64,000 nucleotides of DNA from Anoxybacterium sp963668245 (GCA_963668245.2 OY764195.2:1674001-1738000); one strand, 5' to 3'. Counted from the first letter of the stretch, positions 44,076 through 53,749 are shown. Numbers and translations: made by a program. Notes: generated by a model from the sequence alone, not told the origin.

Positions 44076-44791
44076 CTTTTTTCTAGTAATTTGTGATTGA
44101 ACTTATAGCCAACACCACGAATACTTATGATATAAGTTGAATTGTCAGGACTCTTATCCAATTTTTTTCGTAATGTGCTAATATAAACCATAACAGTACG
44201 AGAGTCGTTTCCCAAGCTATTTGTTTTCCAAATCAATTCAAAAATTTGATCTGCAGAGAAAATTCTTTTTGGGTTTTCAACAAAGAGCTGTAATATCTCA
44301 AATTCTTTTGCTGTAAGGCTGACCAGCTGTCCGTCAGAAAGCACTTCTCTTGTTTGCATATTAATACTAAGCCCAGGAAATTCGTAAAGTTCTTCTGCTT
44401 GAGACAGTGAGGATCCAGTTGGTGTTTTGGAACGACGAAGATGGGCTTTTACTCTTGCAATCAGCTCTCCTGGTAAAAATGGTTTTGTCATATAATCGTC
44501 GCCACCCACTGAAAGTGCGATGATTTTGTCGATTTCTTCCGACTTACAACTTAGAAATAAAATGGGTGAATTGTTGCTTTTTCTGATTTCTAAACAAAGA
44601 TCAATGCCTTCTGTATCAGGCAACATGATATCCAGAATGATTAAATCAGGCTTTTCGGCACGAATCAATTCTAAGGCGTCTTTTCCAGTATAAGAAGACA
44701 GTGGAATAAACCCTTCTTTCAGTAGATAGGATCGAATCAGGTCATTGATTGGTTTTTCATCATCTATGATAAGTATTTTTTCTCCGGCCAT
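44072..44791 (-). CDS. OmpR/PhoB-type response regulator
   Basis: A 239-residue regulator with a receiver domain (D54 in ILDIMLPD; acidic D10/D11; lysine in MTKPF) and a winged-helix DNA-binding domain (about 135-235, ending SIRGVGYKF). The ATG at 44791 has AAAGGAG with a 9-base spacer; an upstream in-frame ATG at 44812 lacks a site. It follows the kinase gene by 17 bases on the minus strand, forming one operon that is divergent from the symporter gene, so control of the symporter or TRAP genes is plausible. Confidence 0.92.
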   Translation of the reverse strand: MAGEKILIIDDEKPINDLIRSYLLKEGFIPLSSYTGKDALELIRAEKPDLIILDIMLPDTEGIDLCLEIRKSNNSPILFLSCKSEEIDKIIALSVGGDDYMTKPFLPGELIARVKAHLRRSKTPTGSSLSQAEELYEFPGLSINMQTREVLSDGQLVSLTAKEFEILQLFVENPKRIFSADQIFELIWKTNSLGNDSRTVMVYISTLRKKLDKSPDNSTYIISIRGVGYKFNHKLLEKS

Positions 44792-44808
44792 TATAATTTT
44801 CTCCTTTA

Positions 44809-46539
44809 TCAATCAAAATAAATTGGGATTGTAAACGTAAAGGTACTGCCTTTATCTATATTGCTTTTTGCAGATATGGTACCCCCATGGGCATTGATAA
44901 TTTCTTTAGAAATTGTGAGCCCTAATCCGCTACCCTTTTCGATTCCGCTTCGGATCACTTTGGATTGTGATTTAAAAAAACGATCAAAGAGATACGGCAA
45001 GTCTTCTTCGGGGATGCCAGCTCCATTATCACAAATGGACACCACATAATTTTTTGAGTCATGGTCAGTACCGAATCGAATTTTAAGGGAATCATCTTGC
45101 TTCGTATATTTGATGGCATTGAAAACAATGTTTCCAAAAACTTGATTAATCCGTTTTGGATCAGCAATAATGTTTTTGCCTTTTAACGCGACCGCGTCAA
45201 ATTCGATGACTGGTTTAATCTGCGCTGATTTTATGTCTAATAAGTGTTGATCGATGAGTTGCCTAGACAAATCATCTGCTGAAAGATGCATAAAATCAAA
45301 AGAAAATTGGTTGCTTTCCAGCTTTGAAAGCTGGAACAGGTCATTGATCAGATGTTCTAATAACAATGCTTTTGATGAAATAATCTCTAAGGCGGATTTT
45401 TTATCTTCTGCTTCACTGAGAGTCCCATCGTTCAATGCATTGACATATCCTAATATCGATGTAATGGGTGTTTTCAATTCGTGAGAAATATATGATAGCA
45501 GTAAATCTCTGGACTGTTTGGAGGAACGCATTTGTTTGTCGGCAGTTTTCATTTTTGTTACATCACGTATGATTCCTTCCACAGCAACTGGTTGGTTTTC
45601 TTTTTTTAAGACCGAGCAGTTAAATTCTCCCCAAAACTGCGCACCGCCTCGATGGTTAATGAGATAAGTACTGCTTGTTCGAGCGGCAAGTCGACCACTA
45701 AATAGGTATTGAACTTCTTCAAAATATTCTGAGGAAACAATTTCTAAATAAAATCTTGGATTTTGATAAAAATCTTCTGGAGTGTAGCCAGTAAGCGTTT
45801 CTACAGAAGGTGATACATAGGTAAACGAAGGTTTTGGATTCAAGGTATAATAGAATATCACATCAGAGGCATTTTCTGCAATAATGCGGTATAGCCGATC
45901 TGCCATAGTAACCTCTTCTTTTGTTTTTTGAAGATATATAATAAAGATGGAGAAGTTCAAAATATTTGAGAAGATGATTTCTAAAAGATATAAGGTTGAG
46001 AGATTATAGTAGTACACCTCGATGATGGAAAGCATAGCTTTTCCAATTCCCCATAATATAAACACCGTGGCACAAAGCCCTTTCTCAAATGCTGGAACTT
46101 CCCAATATTTAAACACAATATAGCAAAGTACAAAAGTAACAATCATTTGATATAGGGACATTGGTAAATAAATGGAAAGGTGGTCAAAATTATAATAAAC
46201 TCCAAGCACGAGCCACATGGTTAGATACAATGCAAATCGATACCAATAGGAAGGAATTTGTGTGTGCATGAATGCATAAGCTCCAAAAAGCAGAAACAAA
46301 ATATTTGCCAAATCAAAAATTTTACGGAGCTCAAGGAGTGTGACTGTATTGTTATGTATTGATAGGATCAAAAACAGTAAACTAAAAGAATAGGCTACCC
46401 AGCATAGCCCCCAATATCTAATATATCTTTCTTGACTCCTTGCAAACATGTAAAAATAGACGAAGGACATAAGCAAGGTCAAAATGATGAATGCAAAAAT
46501 TAAACTGGGTAAATACAAATATTTCTTCCTCCCATACAA
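44809..46539 (-). CDS. PAS-containing membrane sensor histidine kinase
   Basis: A 576-residue kinase. About seven hydrophobic segments (8-205) form a membrane sensor, then a PAS domain (about 215-330; NASDVIFYYTLNPKPSFTYVSPSVETLTGY), a HisKA domain with H353 in ISHELKTPITSILGY, and an HATPase domain with the N box NIVFNAIKYT and GSGLGLTISKEI. The stimulus is unknown. The gene is transcribed away from the sodium:solute symporter, with about 90 bases between the two starts, suggesting shared regulation. Confidence 0.9.
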   Translation of the reverse strand: MYGRKKYLYLPSLIFAFIILTLLMSFVYFYMFARSQERYIRYWGLCWVAYSFSLLFLILSIHNNTVTLLELRKIFDLANILFLLFGAYAFMHTQIPSYWYRFALYLTMWLVLGVYYNFDHLSIYLPMSLYQMIVTFVLCYIVFKYWEVPAFEKGLCATVFILWGIGKAMLSIIEVYYYNLSTLYLLEIIFSNILNFSIFIIYLQKTKEEVTMADRLYRIIAENASDVIFYYTLNPKPSFTYVSPSVETLTGYTPEDFYQNPRFYLEIVSSEYFEEVQYLFSGRLAARTSSTYLINHRGGAQFWGEFNCSVLKKENQPVAVEGIIRDVTKMKTADKQMRSSKQSRDLLLSYISHELKTPITSILGYVNALNDGTLSEAEDKKSALEIISSKALLLEHLINDLFQLSKLESNQFSFDFMHLSADDLSRQLIDQHLLDIKSAQIKPVIEFDAVALKGKNIIADPKRINQVFGNIVFNAIKYTKQDDSLKIRFGTDHDSKNYVVSICDNGAGIPEEDLPYLFDRFFKSQSKVIRSGIEKGSGLGLTISKEIINAHGGTISAKSNIDKGSTFTFTIPIYFD

Positions 46540-46555
46540 TTAGATTATTATTTAC

Positions 46556-46584
46556 TTCATTATAAAATAACATCATGATATAAT
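46556..46584 (+). promoter_or_regulatory. Extended -10 promoter of the sodium:solute symporter
   Basis: TATAAT at 46579-46584 is preceded by TGA (extended -10). The -35 candidate TTCATT at 46556-46561 with a 17-bp spacer is weak. Confidence 0.55.
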
Positions 46585-46630
46585 AAAGTGAAATATCAAA
46601 ATAATTCGATTCTACATGGAAGGATTTACA

Positions 46631-48097
46631 ATGGCAGCATCTACACCCGTATTACTCATTGTTTTTGTATTTACATTTATTCCTTTGATTTTTGCTGAAC
46701 TTGCAAGAAACAAATCGGTTCCAACCATTGAGGACTTTTTTTTACAGAGCAGAAGGATGCCCTCCTTCATGTTTCTTTTTACTGTTTATGCAACTTGGAT
46801 GAGTGCATTTGCTTTTTTAGGGGCAAGCGGGTATTTCTATGAAATGGGACCAGTGTACATGACGGCCATTGGGTGGGATGTTCTATTCGGACTTTTATTT
46901 ATGGTAGTTGGCAAGAGAATCTGGTTTTACGGAAAGCAGCATAAATATGTGACACCAACTGACTTTTTTCGCGATATCTTTGACAATAAAATGCTAAATT
47001 TTCTTGTGACGGGTGTTATGATTGTATTTACAATCCCTTATCTTCAGATTCAACTGTCTGGAGGAGCTTATATTATTGAAATCGCTTCCAATGGAATGAT
47101 ACCATGGCGTGTTTCTGGGTTGATTTTTTATCTGATTATTATTATCTATTTATGGGCAGGCGGTCTCAGAGCGGTTGCGCTTACTGATATTTTCTATAGC
47201 ATATGTCTGTTTATTTCTATGATTGCAATTGGGTTTTATTTAGTGAATAAAGCTGGCGGTATTGAATATGTTTTTCAAACTGTGACCGAACTGAATGTGA
47301 AAAATGTTACCTTGCCAGGTCCAAAAGGGAATGCAGGAGAATTACTATGGATTGGAATGTTCATCGCAGTTCCTATAGGAGCTTTGATGGGGCCGCCTAT
47401 GTGGATTCGATGCTATGCTGCTGAAAAGAAACAATCCTTTGATTTGATACCAATATTTATTGCTATCGCAGCAATCCAATGCATCGGAACACTTTTTGCT
47501 GGAAGTGCAGGAATTGTATTGGCGCCAGGCCTTGCTCAGTCGGATAGTATTATTCCTGTTATGCTTTGGCATTATGGTGATGCAGTGCTTTCTGCACTAT
47601 TCTTCTGTGGAGTCGCATCTGCAGCGCTTTCCACCGCAAACTCTCAAATCCAAGCCGTAGCAGTGATCTATACCATTGATATCCATAAACGGTATTTTAA
47701 TCAAAATGCAACGGAACGAAAATTAGTATCAATCGGAAAATGGGCGGTACTGGTTATTTCGGCTGCTGCCTATTTGTTGTTATTGAATAATTCGGAAATG
47801 ATTATCAACACGGGTACCATTGGCATGGGTGGAACCGCACAGGTTTTTGTGTCTGCATGGGGAGCATTGTTTTGGAAACGTTCGAATGGAAAGGCTGCGG
47901 CAGCTGGATTAGCTGTAGGTATTACTTCTTTGGTTGGTCTTGTTTCCTTGACTGATTGGTATACGACATTTTGTGCAATATGGGCACTTGCCTTGAATTG
48001 TATGGTATTTATATTGGGTAGTTTGGTTCTACCAGGAGAAGAAAAAACCTGTGAAAAAATAGAAAGATATCAGGAAAGCTATAAACAGGAAATTTAA
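46631..48097 (+). CDS. Sodium:solute symporter (SSS family)
   Basis: A 488-residue membrane protein with about 13 helices, matching the SSS family (LeuT fold). Family segments include EDFFLQSRRMPSF in the first loop, ATWMSAFAFLGASGYFYEMG, and the helix with GVASAALSTANSQIQAVAVIYTIDIHKRY. It couples Na+ entry to uptake of an unidentified organic solute, such as a carboxylate or amino acid. I use the ATG at 46631 behind AAGGAT; an ATG at 46616 is in frame but has no site. Divergent from the two-component operon and upstream of the TRAP genes. Confidence 0.9.
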   Translation: MAASTPVLLIVFVFTFIPLIFAELARNKSVPTIEDFFLQSRRMPSFMFLFTVYATWMSAFAFLGASGYFYEMGPVYMTAIGWDVLFGLLFMVVGKRIWFYGKQHKYVTPTDFFRDIFDNKMLNFLVTGVMIVFTIPYLQIQLSGGAYIIEIASNGMIPWRVSGLIFYLIIIIYLWAGGLRAVALTDIFYSICLFISMIAIGFYLVNKAGGIEYVFQTVTELNVKNVTLPGPKGNAGELLWIGMFIAVPIGALMGPPMWIRCYAAEKKQSFDLIPIFIAIAAIQCIGTLFAGSAGIVLAPGLAQSDSIIPVMLWHYGDAVLSALFFCGVASAALSTANSQIQAVAVIYTIDIHKRYFNQNATERKLVSIGKWAVLVISAAAYLLLLNNSEMIINTGTIGMGGTAQVFVSAWGALFWKRSNGKAAAAGLAVGITSLVGLVSLTDWYTTFCAIWALALNCMVFILGSLVLPGEEKTCEKIERYQESYKQEI

Positions 48098-48200
48098 ATT
48101 TCATTTAAATAAACAGTGCCAAGTTTAAAATAACTTAAAATTTCATTCAATACACTCTTAATAATACCGAAAAGGTATTGCGAAATTTCTGAATAATCGT

Positions 48201-48232
48201 AATATTAGTTTAATGGGCTAATATTTTTTTTT
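48201..48232 (+). terminator. Intrinsic terminator after the symporter gene
   Basis: AATATTAG at 48201-48208 pairs with CTAATATT at 48218-48225, followed by Ts. A smaller hairpin AATACC/GGTATT lies just before it near 48166-48181. Confidence 0.75.
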
Positions 48233-48311
48233 ACAAAAAGGGAAAGTGATCAAATGAAAGCGGATAGGCTACCGTATTTCATATTAGATCAGCTTTTAAG
48301 GAGGAGAAAGA

Positions 48312-49376
48312 ATGAAATCAAAGAGAGTATTTGCATTATTAATGACGGTCGCTTTGACCGTAACCGGGTTTGCTGGATGCGGAAGTAACAGCGGCAGCGG
48401 TGATGCTGAATCTGGTTCGGATTCTTCCGGCCCAATTGTATTGCGACTGGCATCAGATGCTCCGTTAGAGCATATCGCAACGGGACTTAATGAAGAAGCT
48501 TGTGAATTAGTAAAAGAACGTACAGAAGGCAGAGTAGAAGTTGAATATTTCCCTGCAAGCCAGCTTGGCGGATACGAAACTGTCTATGAAGAAATCGTAA
48601 GAGGAACAATTGATCTTGGTCAAATTACAATTCCAGATGCTTTGGATGCAAGATTAGGTGCAGCTTATGTACCATATTATGCAAAGAGTTTTGACGAAGC
48701 AAAAGTATTATTTGCTCCAGATTCTTATTTATCTGGTGTGATTGGTGGACTGACGGAAGAAAATGGAGTTAAGTTCCTTGGAACTGTACTAGAAGGATTT
48801 ATCGGAATGGGATTTGTAACAGAACCAACCGATATGTTCACACCAGGCACAAACAAAAAGGTTAAGACAAGAAGTGCTGCTATGGCTACTTTCCGTGTTG
48901 CACAGGAAGATTTAGGATTTAATCCAATCACTGTACCATATGCAGAAGTTCCTACTGCGATTCAGACAAAAGTTGTTGACGGTTGGGTTGGTGGTACACC
49001 AAATATCAACTATGCATGGGTTGGACAGGTAATCAAATATATGTACATCAACTATATTCATGCCGAAGCAACGAGCTATGTAGTAAGTGAAAAAACGTTG
49101 GCAAAACTTTCCCCAGAAGACGCGCAGACTGTAATTGAAGTATTCCAAGAACAGAGCTTAAAGAGCTTTGATTTGGCACAAGAAAATGAAGAAGTGTATA
49201 AGAAAAAATTGGCTGATGATTATGGTGTAGATGTTGTTGAATTTACTCCAGAACAGATTGATGCATATGCAAACTTTGTTCGTGATAATTCTTGGCCTAA
49301 ACTGGAAGACTTACTAGGAAAAGAATTAATAGATGGTATGAGAGCAGAAGTAGAAAAAGTAGAGCAGACACAATAA
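48312..49376 (+). CDS. TRAP transporter substrate-binding lipoprotein (DctP family)
   Basis: A 354-residue secreted binding protein. The signal peptide ends in a lipobox GFAGC with C23, followed by a Gly/Ser/Asp-rich linker that tethers the protein to the membrane, as in Gram-positive TRAP systems. DctP-family features are LASDAPLEHIATGLNEEACELVKERTEGRVEVEYFPASQLGG and the ligand-binding arginine region KTRSAAMATFRV. It delivers a carboxylate-type ligand to the DctQ/M permease encoded next. GGAGGAG precedes the ATG. Ligand unknown. Confidence 0.92.
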   Translation: MKSKRVFALLMTVALTVTGFAGCGSNSGSGDAESGSDSSGPIVLRLASDAPLEHIATGLNEEACELVKERTEGRVEVEYFPASQLGGYETVYEEIVRGTIDLGQITIPDALDARLGAAYVPYYAKSFDEAKVLFAPDSYLSGVIGGLTEENGVKFLGTVLEGFIGMGFVTEPTDMFTPGTNKKVKTRSAAMATFRVAQEDLGFNPITVPYAEVPTAIQTKVVDGWVGGTPNINYAWVGQVIKYMYINYIHAEATSYVVSEKTLAKLSPEDAQTVIEVFQEQSLKSFDLAQENEEVYKKKLADDYGVDVVEFTPEQIDAYANFVRDNSWPKLEDLLGKELIDGMRAEVEKVEQTQ

Positions 49377-49401
49377 CTTCTTCTCCGGTGACTGGAATAT
49401 T

Positions 49402-49430
49402 TTGAAGGGAAGGAGTCTCCTTCCCTTCAA
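49402..49430 (+). other. Intercistronic stem-loop between dctP and dctQ
   Basis: TTGAAGGGAAGGA at 49402-49414 pairs perfectly with TCCTTCCCTTCAA at 49418-49430 (loop GTC). There is no long T run, so it is more likely a processing or 3'-stabilising hairpin or weak terminator that keeps binding-protein mRNA more abundant than permease mRNA. Confidence 0.7.
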
Positions 49431-49458
49431 TTTCATCATGATTGAAAGGAGACTGAAC

Positions 49459-50004
49459 ATGAATAAATTGGAAAAAACCGCCTTTTGGATTGGACTGTCA
49501 AGGTTTTTAAGAGCAGGACTAATTGTTACAGCTTGCCTTGTGACGCTTATTACCTTTGGTTCGGTTATTTATAGGGCCTTAAATATGAACTTTCTCGGTT
49601 ACGAGGAAATCCTGATTATCTGCGCCTTCTGGCTATATATGCTAGGGACTGCATATGGTAGTTATGAAAATAGCCATATCAAAGCAGATGTTATCGTTGT
49701 TATGATGCCGGATGGCTTTGCGAAATCATTAATTGCAATTATTCGTAATACTCTAAGTTTGGTTCTGGGATTTGTATTTTTTCTTTGGGCAGTGCAATTA
49801 TTCGGCTGGACAATCGAAATGGGAAACAAAACTCCAGTATGGAGAATTCCATATACCGTATCCCAATCATCCATGCTTTTTGGTTTATTATTTGTCACAT
49901 TTTATAATATCGTCTATCTATATGATGAAATCAAAACTTTTGTCAATACATATATTCGGAAATTACCCGATTTGAATCAGACAAAAGATGTAAAGGAGGT
50001 ATAG
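49459..50004 (+). CDS. TRAP transporter small permease (DctQ family)
   Basis: A 181-residue membrane protein with four helices, the typical size and layout of DctQ. The GYEEILIICAFWLYMLGTAYGSYENSHIKADV segment is the conserved core of the family. The start at 49459 is chosen for GAAAGGAG upstream; an in-frame ATG at 49402 lies in the stem-loop. It forms the membrane complex with the large subunit encoded 4 bases downstream. Confidence 0.9.
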   Translation: MNKLEKTAFWIGLSRFLRAGLIVTACLVTLITFGSVIYRALNMNFLGYEEILIICAFWLYMLGTAYGSYENSHIKADVIVVMMPDGFAKSLIAIIRNTLSLVLGFVFFLWAVQLFGWTIEMGNKTPVWRIPYTVSQSSMLFGLLFVTFYNIVYLYDEIKTFVNTYIRKLPDLNQTKDVKEV

Positions 50005-50008
50005 CAGT

Positions 50009-51307
50009 ATGCTAGTTGTATTTGCAGTTTTAGTACTGATTGTTGTATTGCTGCTGGGAGTTCCGATTCCTTTCGCATTTTTCGCATCATCGCTGGTCAT
50101 CGTGATTGGCGGCGGGTATGATTATACATTTCTTTTGCCTTATGGGTTCAATAAGGTAAGCTCGTTGATTCTGGTTGCGATTCCTCTTTTTATTCTAGCA
50201 GGAAATCTGATGGAAAAGAGTGGAATAGGAGAAGGCTTAATCAACTGGGTTGAAATGTTTGTAGGACGAGTGAAAGGTGGACTTGGAGCCGTTATGGTTA
50301 TTTCATGTGCATTGTTCGGGTCTATTTCCGGAAGTGGATTTGCGACTCTTTCTTGCATCGGAACTATCATGCTGCCAAGAATGGAAGCCGCAGGTTATCC
50401 TCGTGGTGTATCCGCAGCTTTGATTTCTAGCTCCTCCTTGCTTGGACTATTGATTCCACCTAGTTTAAATATGATTGTTTACGCGTTTATTGGAGGCCAG
50501 TCTGTATTAGCTTGCTTCTTATCCACAATTATTCCTGGTATTATCTTAATTATCCTGCTTAGCGCAACCACTTTTTGGCAGCTAAGAAATTGTAAAGATA
50601 TCAAGTTGAGAGATCCAATGCCACCTGCAGAATATGCAAAAACGTTGGGAAAAAGAACAACAAAAGCAATTCCTGCAATGGTAGCTCCAATTATTATTCT
50701 TGGTGGTATCTATGGTGGTTTTTTAACACCGACAGAAGCGGCAGCTGTATCTGTTGTATATACCGTGCCGGTTGGGATTTGGTTCTATAAAGGCCTCAAT
50801 GGGGAAAGCTTTAAAAGTGCACTGGTTACTGCGGCCACCACCGCTGGCGTAATTATGATTATGCTTTTATCAGTAATGATGCTTTCGAGACTATATATTA
50901 TGGAAAATGTGCCTCAGATGATATTGAATGCCATGACATCTGTAACAGACAATACTTTTATTTTGATTTTGTTTGTCAACTTATTCTTGATTATCATTGG
51001 AATGCTTATGGATGATACCAGTGCAATCTTGCTTTGTACACCAGTACTTTTACCAGTTGTCATTCAACTTGGTGTAAGCCCAGTACATTTTGCAGCGATT
51101 CTTGGTGTAAATCTTGGACTTGGATGCGTTACGCCACCGACTGCGCCGTTCTTATACCTGGGTGCAAGAATTGGAAATGCTCCAATCAATGAAATGATGA
51201 AGCCAACAATGTATTACATTGCATTTGCTTGGATTCCTACTTTGATTATTACCACATATGTACCAGGCTTATCCTTGTTCCTTCCAAGATTATTTGGTTT
51301 TATGTAA
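50009..51307 (+). CDS. TRAP transporter large permease (DctM family)
   Basis: A 432-residue membrane protein with about 11 to 12 helices, belonging to the DctM family that forms the ion-coupled transport core. Segments such as PYGFNKVSSLILVAIPLFILAGNLMEKSGIGEGL, SGSGFATLSCIGTIMLPRM and LGLGCVTPPTAPFLY are characteristic. AAAGGAGGT precedes the ATG. The operon ends at the terminator at 51327. Uptake is usually driven by the Na+ gradient. Confidence 0.93.
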   Translation: MLVVFAVLVLIVVLLLGVPIPFAFFASSLVIVIGGGYDYTFLLPYGFNKVSSLILVAIPLFILAGNLMEKSGIGEGLINWVEMFVGRVKGGLGAVMVISCALFGSISGSGFATLSCIGTIMLPRMEAAGYPRGVSAALISSSSLLGLLIPPSLNMIVYAFIGGQSVLACFLSTIIPGIILIILLSATTFWQLRNCKDIKLRDPMPPAEYAKTLGKRTTKAIPAMVAPIIILGGIYGGFLTPTEAAAVSVVYTVPVGIWFYKGLNGESFKSALVTAATTAGVIMIMLLSVMMLSRLYIMENVPQMILNAMTSVTDNTFILILFVNLFLIIIGMLMDDTSAILLCTPVLLPVVIQLGVSPVHFAAILGVNLGLGCVTPPTAPFLYLGARIGNAPINEMMKPTMYYIAFAWIPTLIITTYVPGLSLFLPRLFGFM

Positions 51308-51326
51308 CACACTTCTTAATCATACA

Positions 51327-51366
51327 AAAAAACGACAAAATGCATCAAGCGTTTTGTCGTTTTTTG
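51327..51366 (+). terminator. Intrinsic terminator after the TRAP operon
   Basis: AAAAAACGACAAAA at 51327-51340 pairs perfectly with TTTTGTCGTTTTTT at 51352-51365, giving a U-rich 3' end. Confidence 0.88.
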
Positions 51367-51386
51367 TATTTTCCATATCGTTTTAA

Positions 51387-51420
51387 GCTCAATTAAAATG
51401 ATATGGCAATTTAATTGAGC
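51387..51420. other. Inverted repeat between convergent dctM and the EIIC-EAL gene
   Basis: GCTCAATTAAA at 51387-51397 pairs with TTTAATTGAGC at 51410-51420. It could end transcription of the minus-strand gene, but a T run on that strand is weak. Confidence 0.5.
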
Positions 51421-51448
51421 AAAACACCATGGCATTTACAATAAAATC

Positions 51449-53563
51449 TTATTGATGTAGATAGGTAATGAGATTTTCAATCGTTAATGGTTTGCTGAAT
51501 AAATAGCCTTGATAATGGGTACAACCGAGCTCATACAAAGTTTCTTTTTGTTCTGCTGACTCTATATATTCTGCTATGATAGGGCCTTTCAATGATTTGT
51601 TTAGCTGCACTAGTGACTTGACAACCGCTTGAGAGTTTTCGTTCGTAACAATATTCTTTATAATACTGCCGTCGATTTTAATAGAATCAAAGTCGTGATT
51701 GATCAGGTGTTTTAACGAACTATGACCCATACCAAAGTCATCCATTACAATTTTAATTCCTAGTTTTCTGATGGCTTCAATCTGTTCAATAATCACATCG
51801 CTTCTAGCCAAAGCAGTTTGCTCAGTTATTTCAAATTGAACGGATTGGTATGGAGTTTTATGGTTATCTAAGATTTTTTTCACCCATTTGGCAAAGAATT
51901 TGTTTTCCAATTGCAGTGCGGATATATTGATGGAGATTAATATATGAGAAAATCCATGTTGATGTATCTTTTGTGAATCCTTTACTGCTTGTTCGATAAT
52001 CCAAATGCCTAGGCGATCCATCAGACTGGTTTCCTCTGCCAAATCAACGATGAGGGGAGGCGGAATCATTCCAAACGTATGGTGCCTCCAACGAAGGAGG
52101 GCCTCGATTCCAAATGTGTTACCATCATAATCAACTTGTGGTTGATATTCTAAAAAAAGGTCTTTTTGAGTAAGTGCATTTTTTAAATCCAAGGCGAGCA
52201 GCTTGGCAGTATTTCCAACTTCATCGTGTCTTGACAATAAGGGAATCGAAAATCGTTTTCGTTCCGATGCCTGGGAGGCCTGGAAGGCACTGTGAAGATG
52301 GCTTTTGCACTGGGCTTCAAAAGACCGTTCTGAAAGCTTAACAAAAGGAAGGTAGCAAAGGGTTCCAACGATTAAATTAAAAAGTTGTAACATACTGCCA
52401 CGAAGAGATTCTGTGGCAATGTAGCCGCTTAAGAAGATTGGGGTGGTCCAAGTAACAGAATGTATCAAATATGGCACAAGTCCAAAATATATGGCAAAGT
52501 AGGTAATACTAGAAAGTAGTATAGGTAGGACCAGAAACGGCACTAGAAAAATTGGGTTTAATACAATTGGGAGGCCAAAAAGAAGGAGCTCGTTGATATT
52601 GAATACCGTAGGGAGGAGAGATAATTTACAAAGACCTTTTAAATTTTTTAACTTGCTAAACAGCAAAATGGCAAGCACCAAACAAACTGTTGTTCCACTG
52701 CCGCCCATAAAAACAAAACAGTCAAATGTGGTTTTGGTAAATATGAAAGAAGGATGCATCCCATCTAAAATGGCTTGATAATTGGCTATTGTTCCTGGTT
52801 GAAAATGAGTTTGTGCAACGGAGTCCATAATATTATTTCCATGAATGCCAAAAAACCAAAAAAGATGAATCAAACCAATAAATAGCAGTCCTGCTAAGAG
52901 TGGAGAATCTATTTTTGCAAAGATGGATTCTATCAGATCTGCATAGTATTGTTGTAGATGGGAAATTCCATAAAACTCAATAATGATGCGGTTTATGATA
53001 GCAAATATTACAATGGTAATCGTTGCAGGAAACAATGAACTCAGCGCAAAACGAAATGTTGCATTGGCACCTTGGGTAAATGCTCGAAGATGAAATGCTC
53101 TCAAAACGGAAAGTTTTACAAAGAAGTAACTAGACGAAGAAGCGATGATAATTGCTGGAAAAATATTGGAGACGCCTAATGCTGTCAGGGAAAAATCCGT
53201 TGCATCAATATTTGAGATTAGAATAAAACAAGTGAGTGATACTAATGCCCCAATGATTGGACTGATTTCTATTTGGTATTCCAATTCGCTGATATAAGAA
53301 TAGCTGATGCTTATGACAATAATAGGAGAGAGCATTCCAAAAGTAGCATTGTAAATATACTGCAAAAAAAACTGCCAGTTTTCTCCAAAGAGATAGTTGA
53401 GAAAGGTTTGGTACGGTTCAATGGGTAAGCTCGTCAGCAAAAGAGAGAATGAACCGAGCAGCAGTAAAGGGATCAAATAAATAAGCCCTTTTCTGATTGC
53501 GTTTAACAAGGGAACTTTACTGAGTTTGACTTCATAATCGTAAAAATAATGTAACAAATGCAT
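51449..53563 (-). CDS. PTS EIIC-like membrane domain fused to an EAL phosphodiesterase
   Basis: A 704-residue protein. The N-terminal half (about 1-430) is a multi-helix PTS EIIC-type (cellobiose/lactose-like) domain with FWFFGIHGNNIMDSVAQTHFQ and GGSGTTVCLVLA. The C-terminal half (about 450-704) is an EAL domain. All key EAL elements are seen: GIEALLRW, SINISAL, FEITEQ, DDFGMGHSSL, IKIDGS, the AEYIES loop and QGYLFSKP, so c-di-GMP hydrolysis to pGpG is predicted. No EIIA/EIIB genes are nearby. I start at 53563, behind AAGGAAG; an in-frame ATG 54 bases earlier lacks a site. Sensing of a sugar by the EIIC part is inference. Confidence 0.88.
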   Translation of the reverse strand: MHLLHYFYDYEVKLSKVPLLNAIRKGLIYLIPLLLLGSFSLLLTSLPIEPYQTFLNYLFGENWQFFLQYIYNATFGMLSPIIVISISYSYISELEYQIEISPIIGALVSLTCFILISNIDATDFSLTALGVSNIFPAIIIASSSSYFFVKLSVLRAFHLRAFTQGANATFRFALSSLFPATITIVIFAIINRIIIEFYGISHLQQYYADLIESIFAKIDSPLLAGLLFIGLIHLFWFFGIHGNNIMDSVAQTHFQPGTIANYQAILDGMHPSFIFTKTTFDCFVFMGGSGTTVCLVLAILLFSKLKNLKGLCKLSLLPTVFNINELLLFGLPIVLNPIFLVPFLVLPILLSSITYFAIYFGLVPYLIHSVTWTTPIFLSGYIATESLRGSMLQLFNLIVGTLCYLPFVKLSERSFEAQCKSHLHSAFQASQASERKRFSIPLLSRHDEVGNTAKLLALDLKNALTQKDLFLEYQPQVDYDGNTFGIEALLRWRHHTFGMIPPPLIVDLAEETSLMDRLGIWIIEQAVKDSQKIHQHGFSHILISINISALQLENKFFAKWVKKILDNHKTPYQSVQFEITEQTALARSDVIIEQIEAIRKLGIKIVMDDFGMGHSSLKHLINHDFDSIKIDGSIIKNIVTNENSQAVVKSLVQLNKSLKGPIIAEYIESAEQKETLYELGCTHYQGYLFSKPLTIENLITYLHQ

Positions 53564-53749
53564 GGTAAACTTCCTTTTGTATAGATTGTTGTAATAACAC
53601 AAACAGTATAGCACCACAAGAAAGATGGTACAAGGTCAGGACAAAAAATACCATAAAATGTGAGTAATAGATTTATTTATAAAATATATTGTTAAATAAT
53701 CCTTATTTTTCAAAAGTAGTTCGAAAAATATTTCCTGAAAAAATGACGA

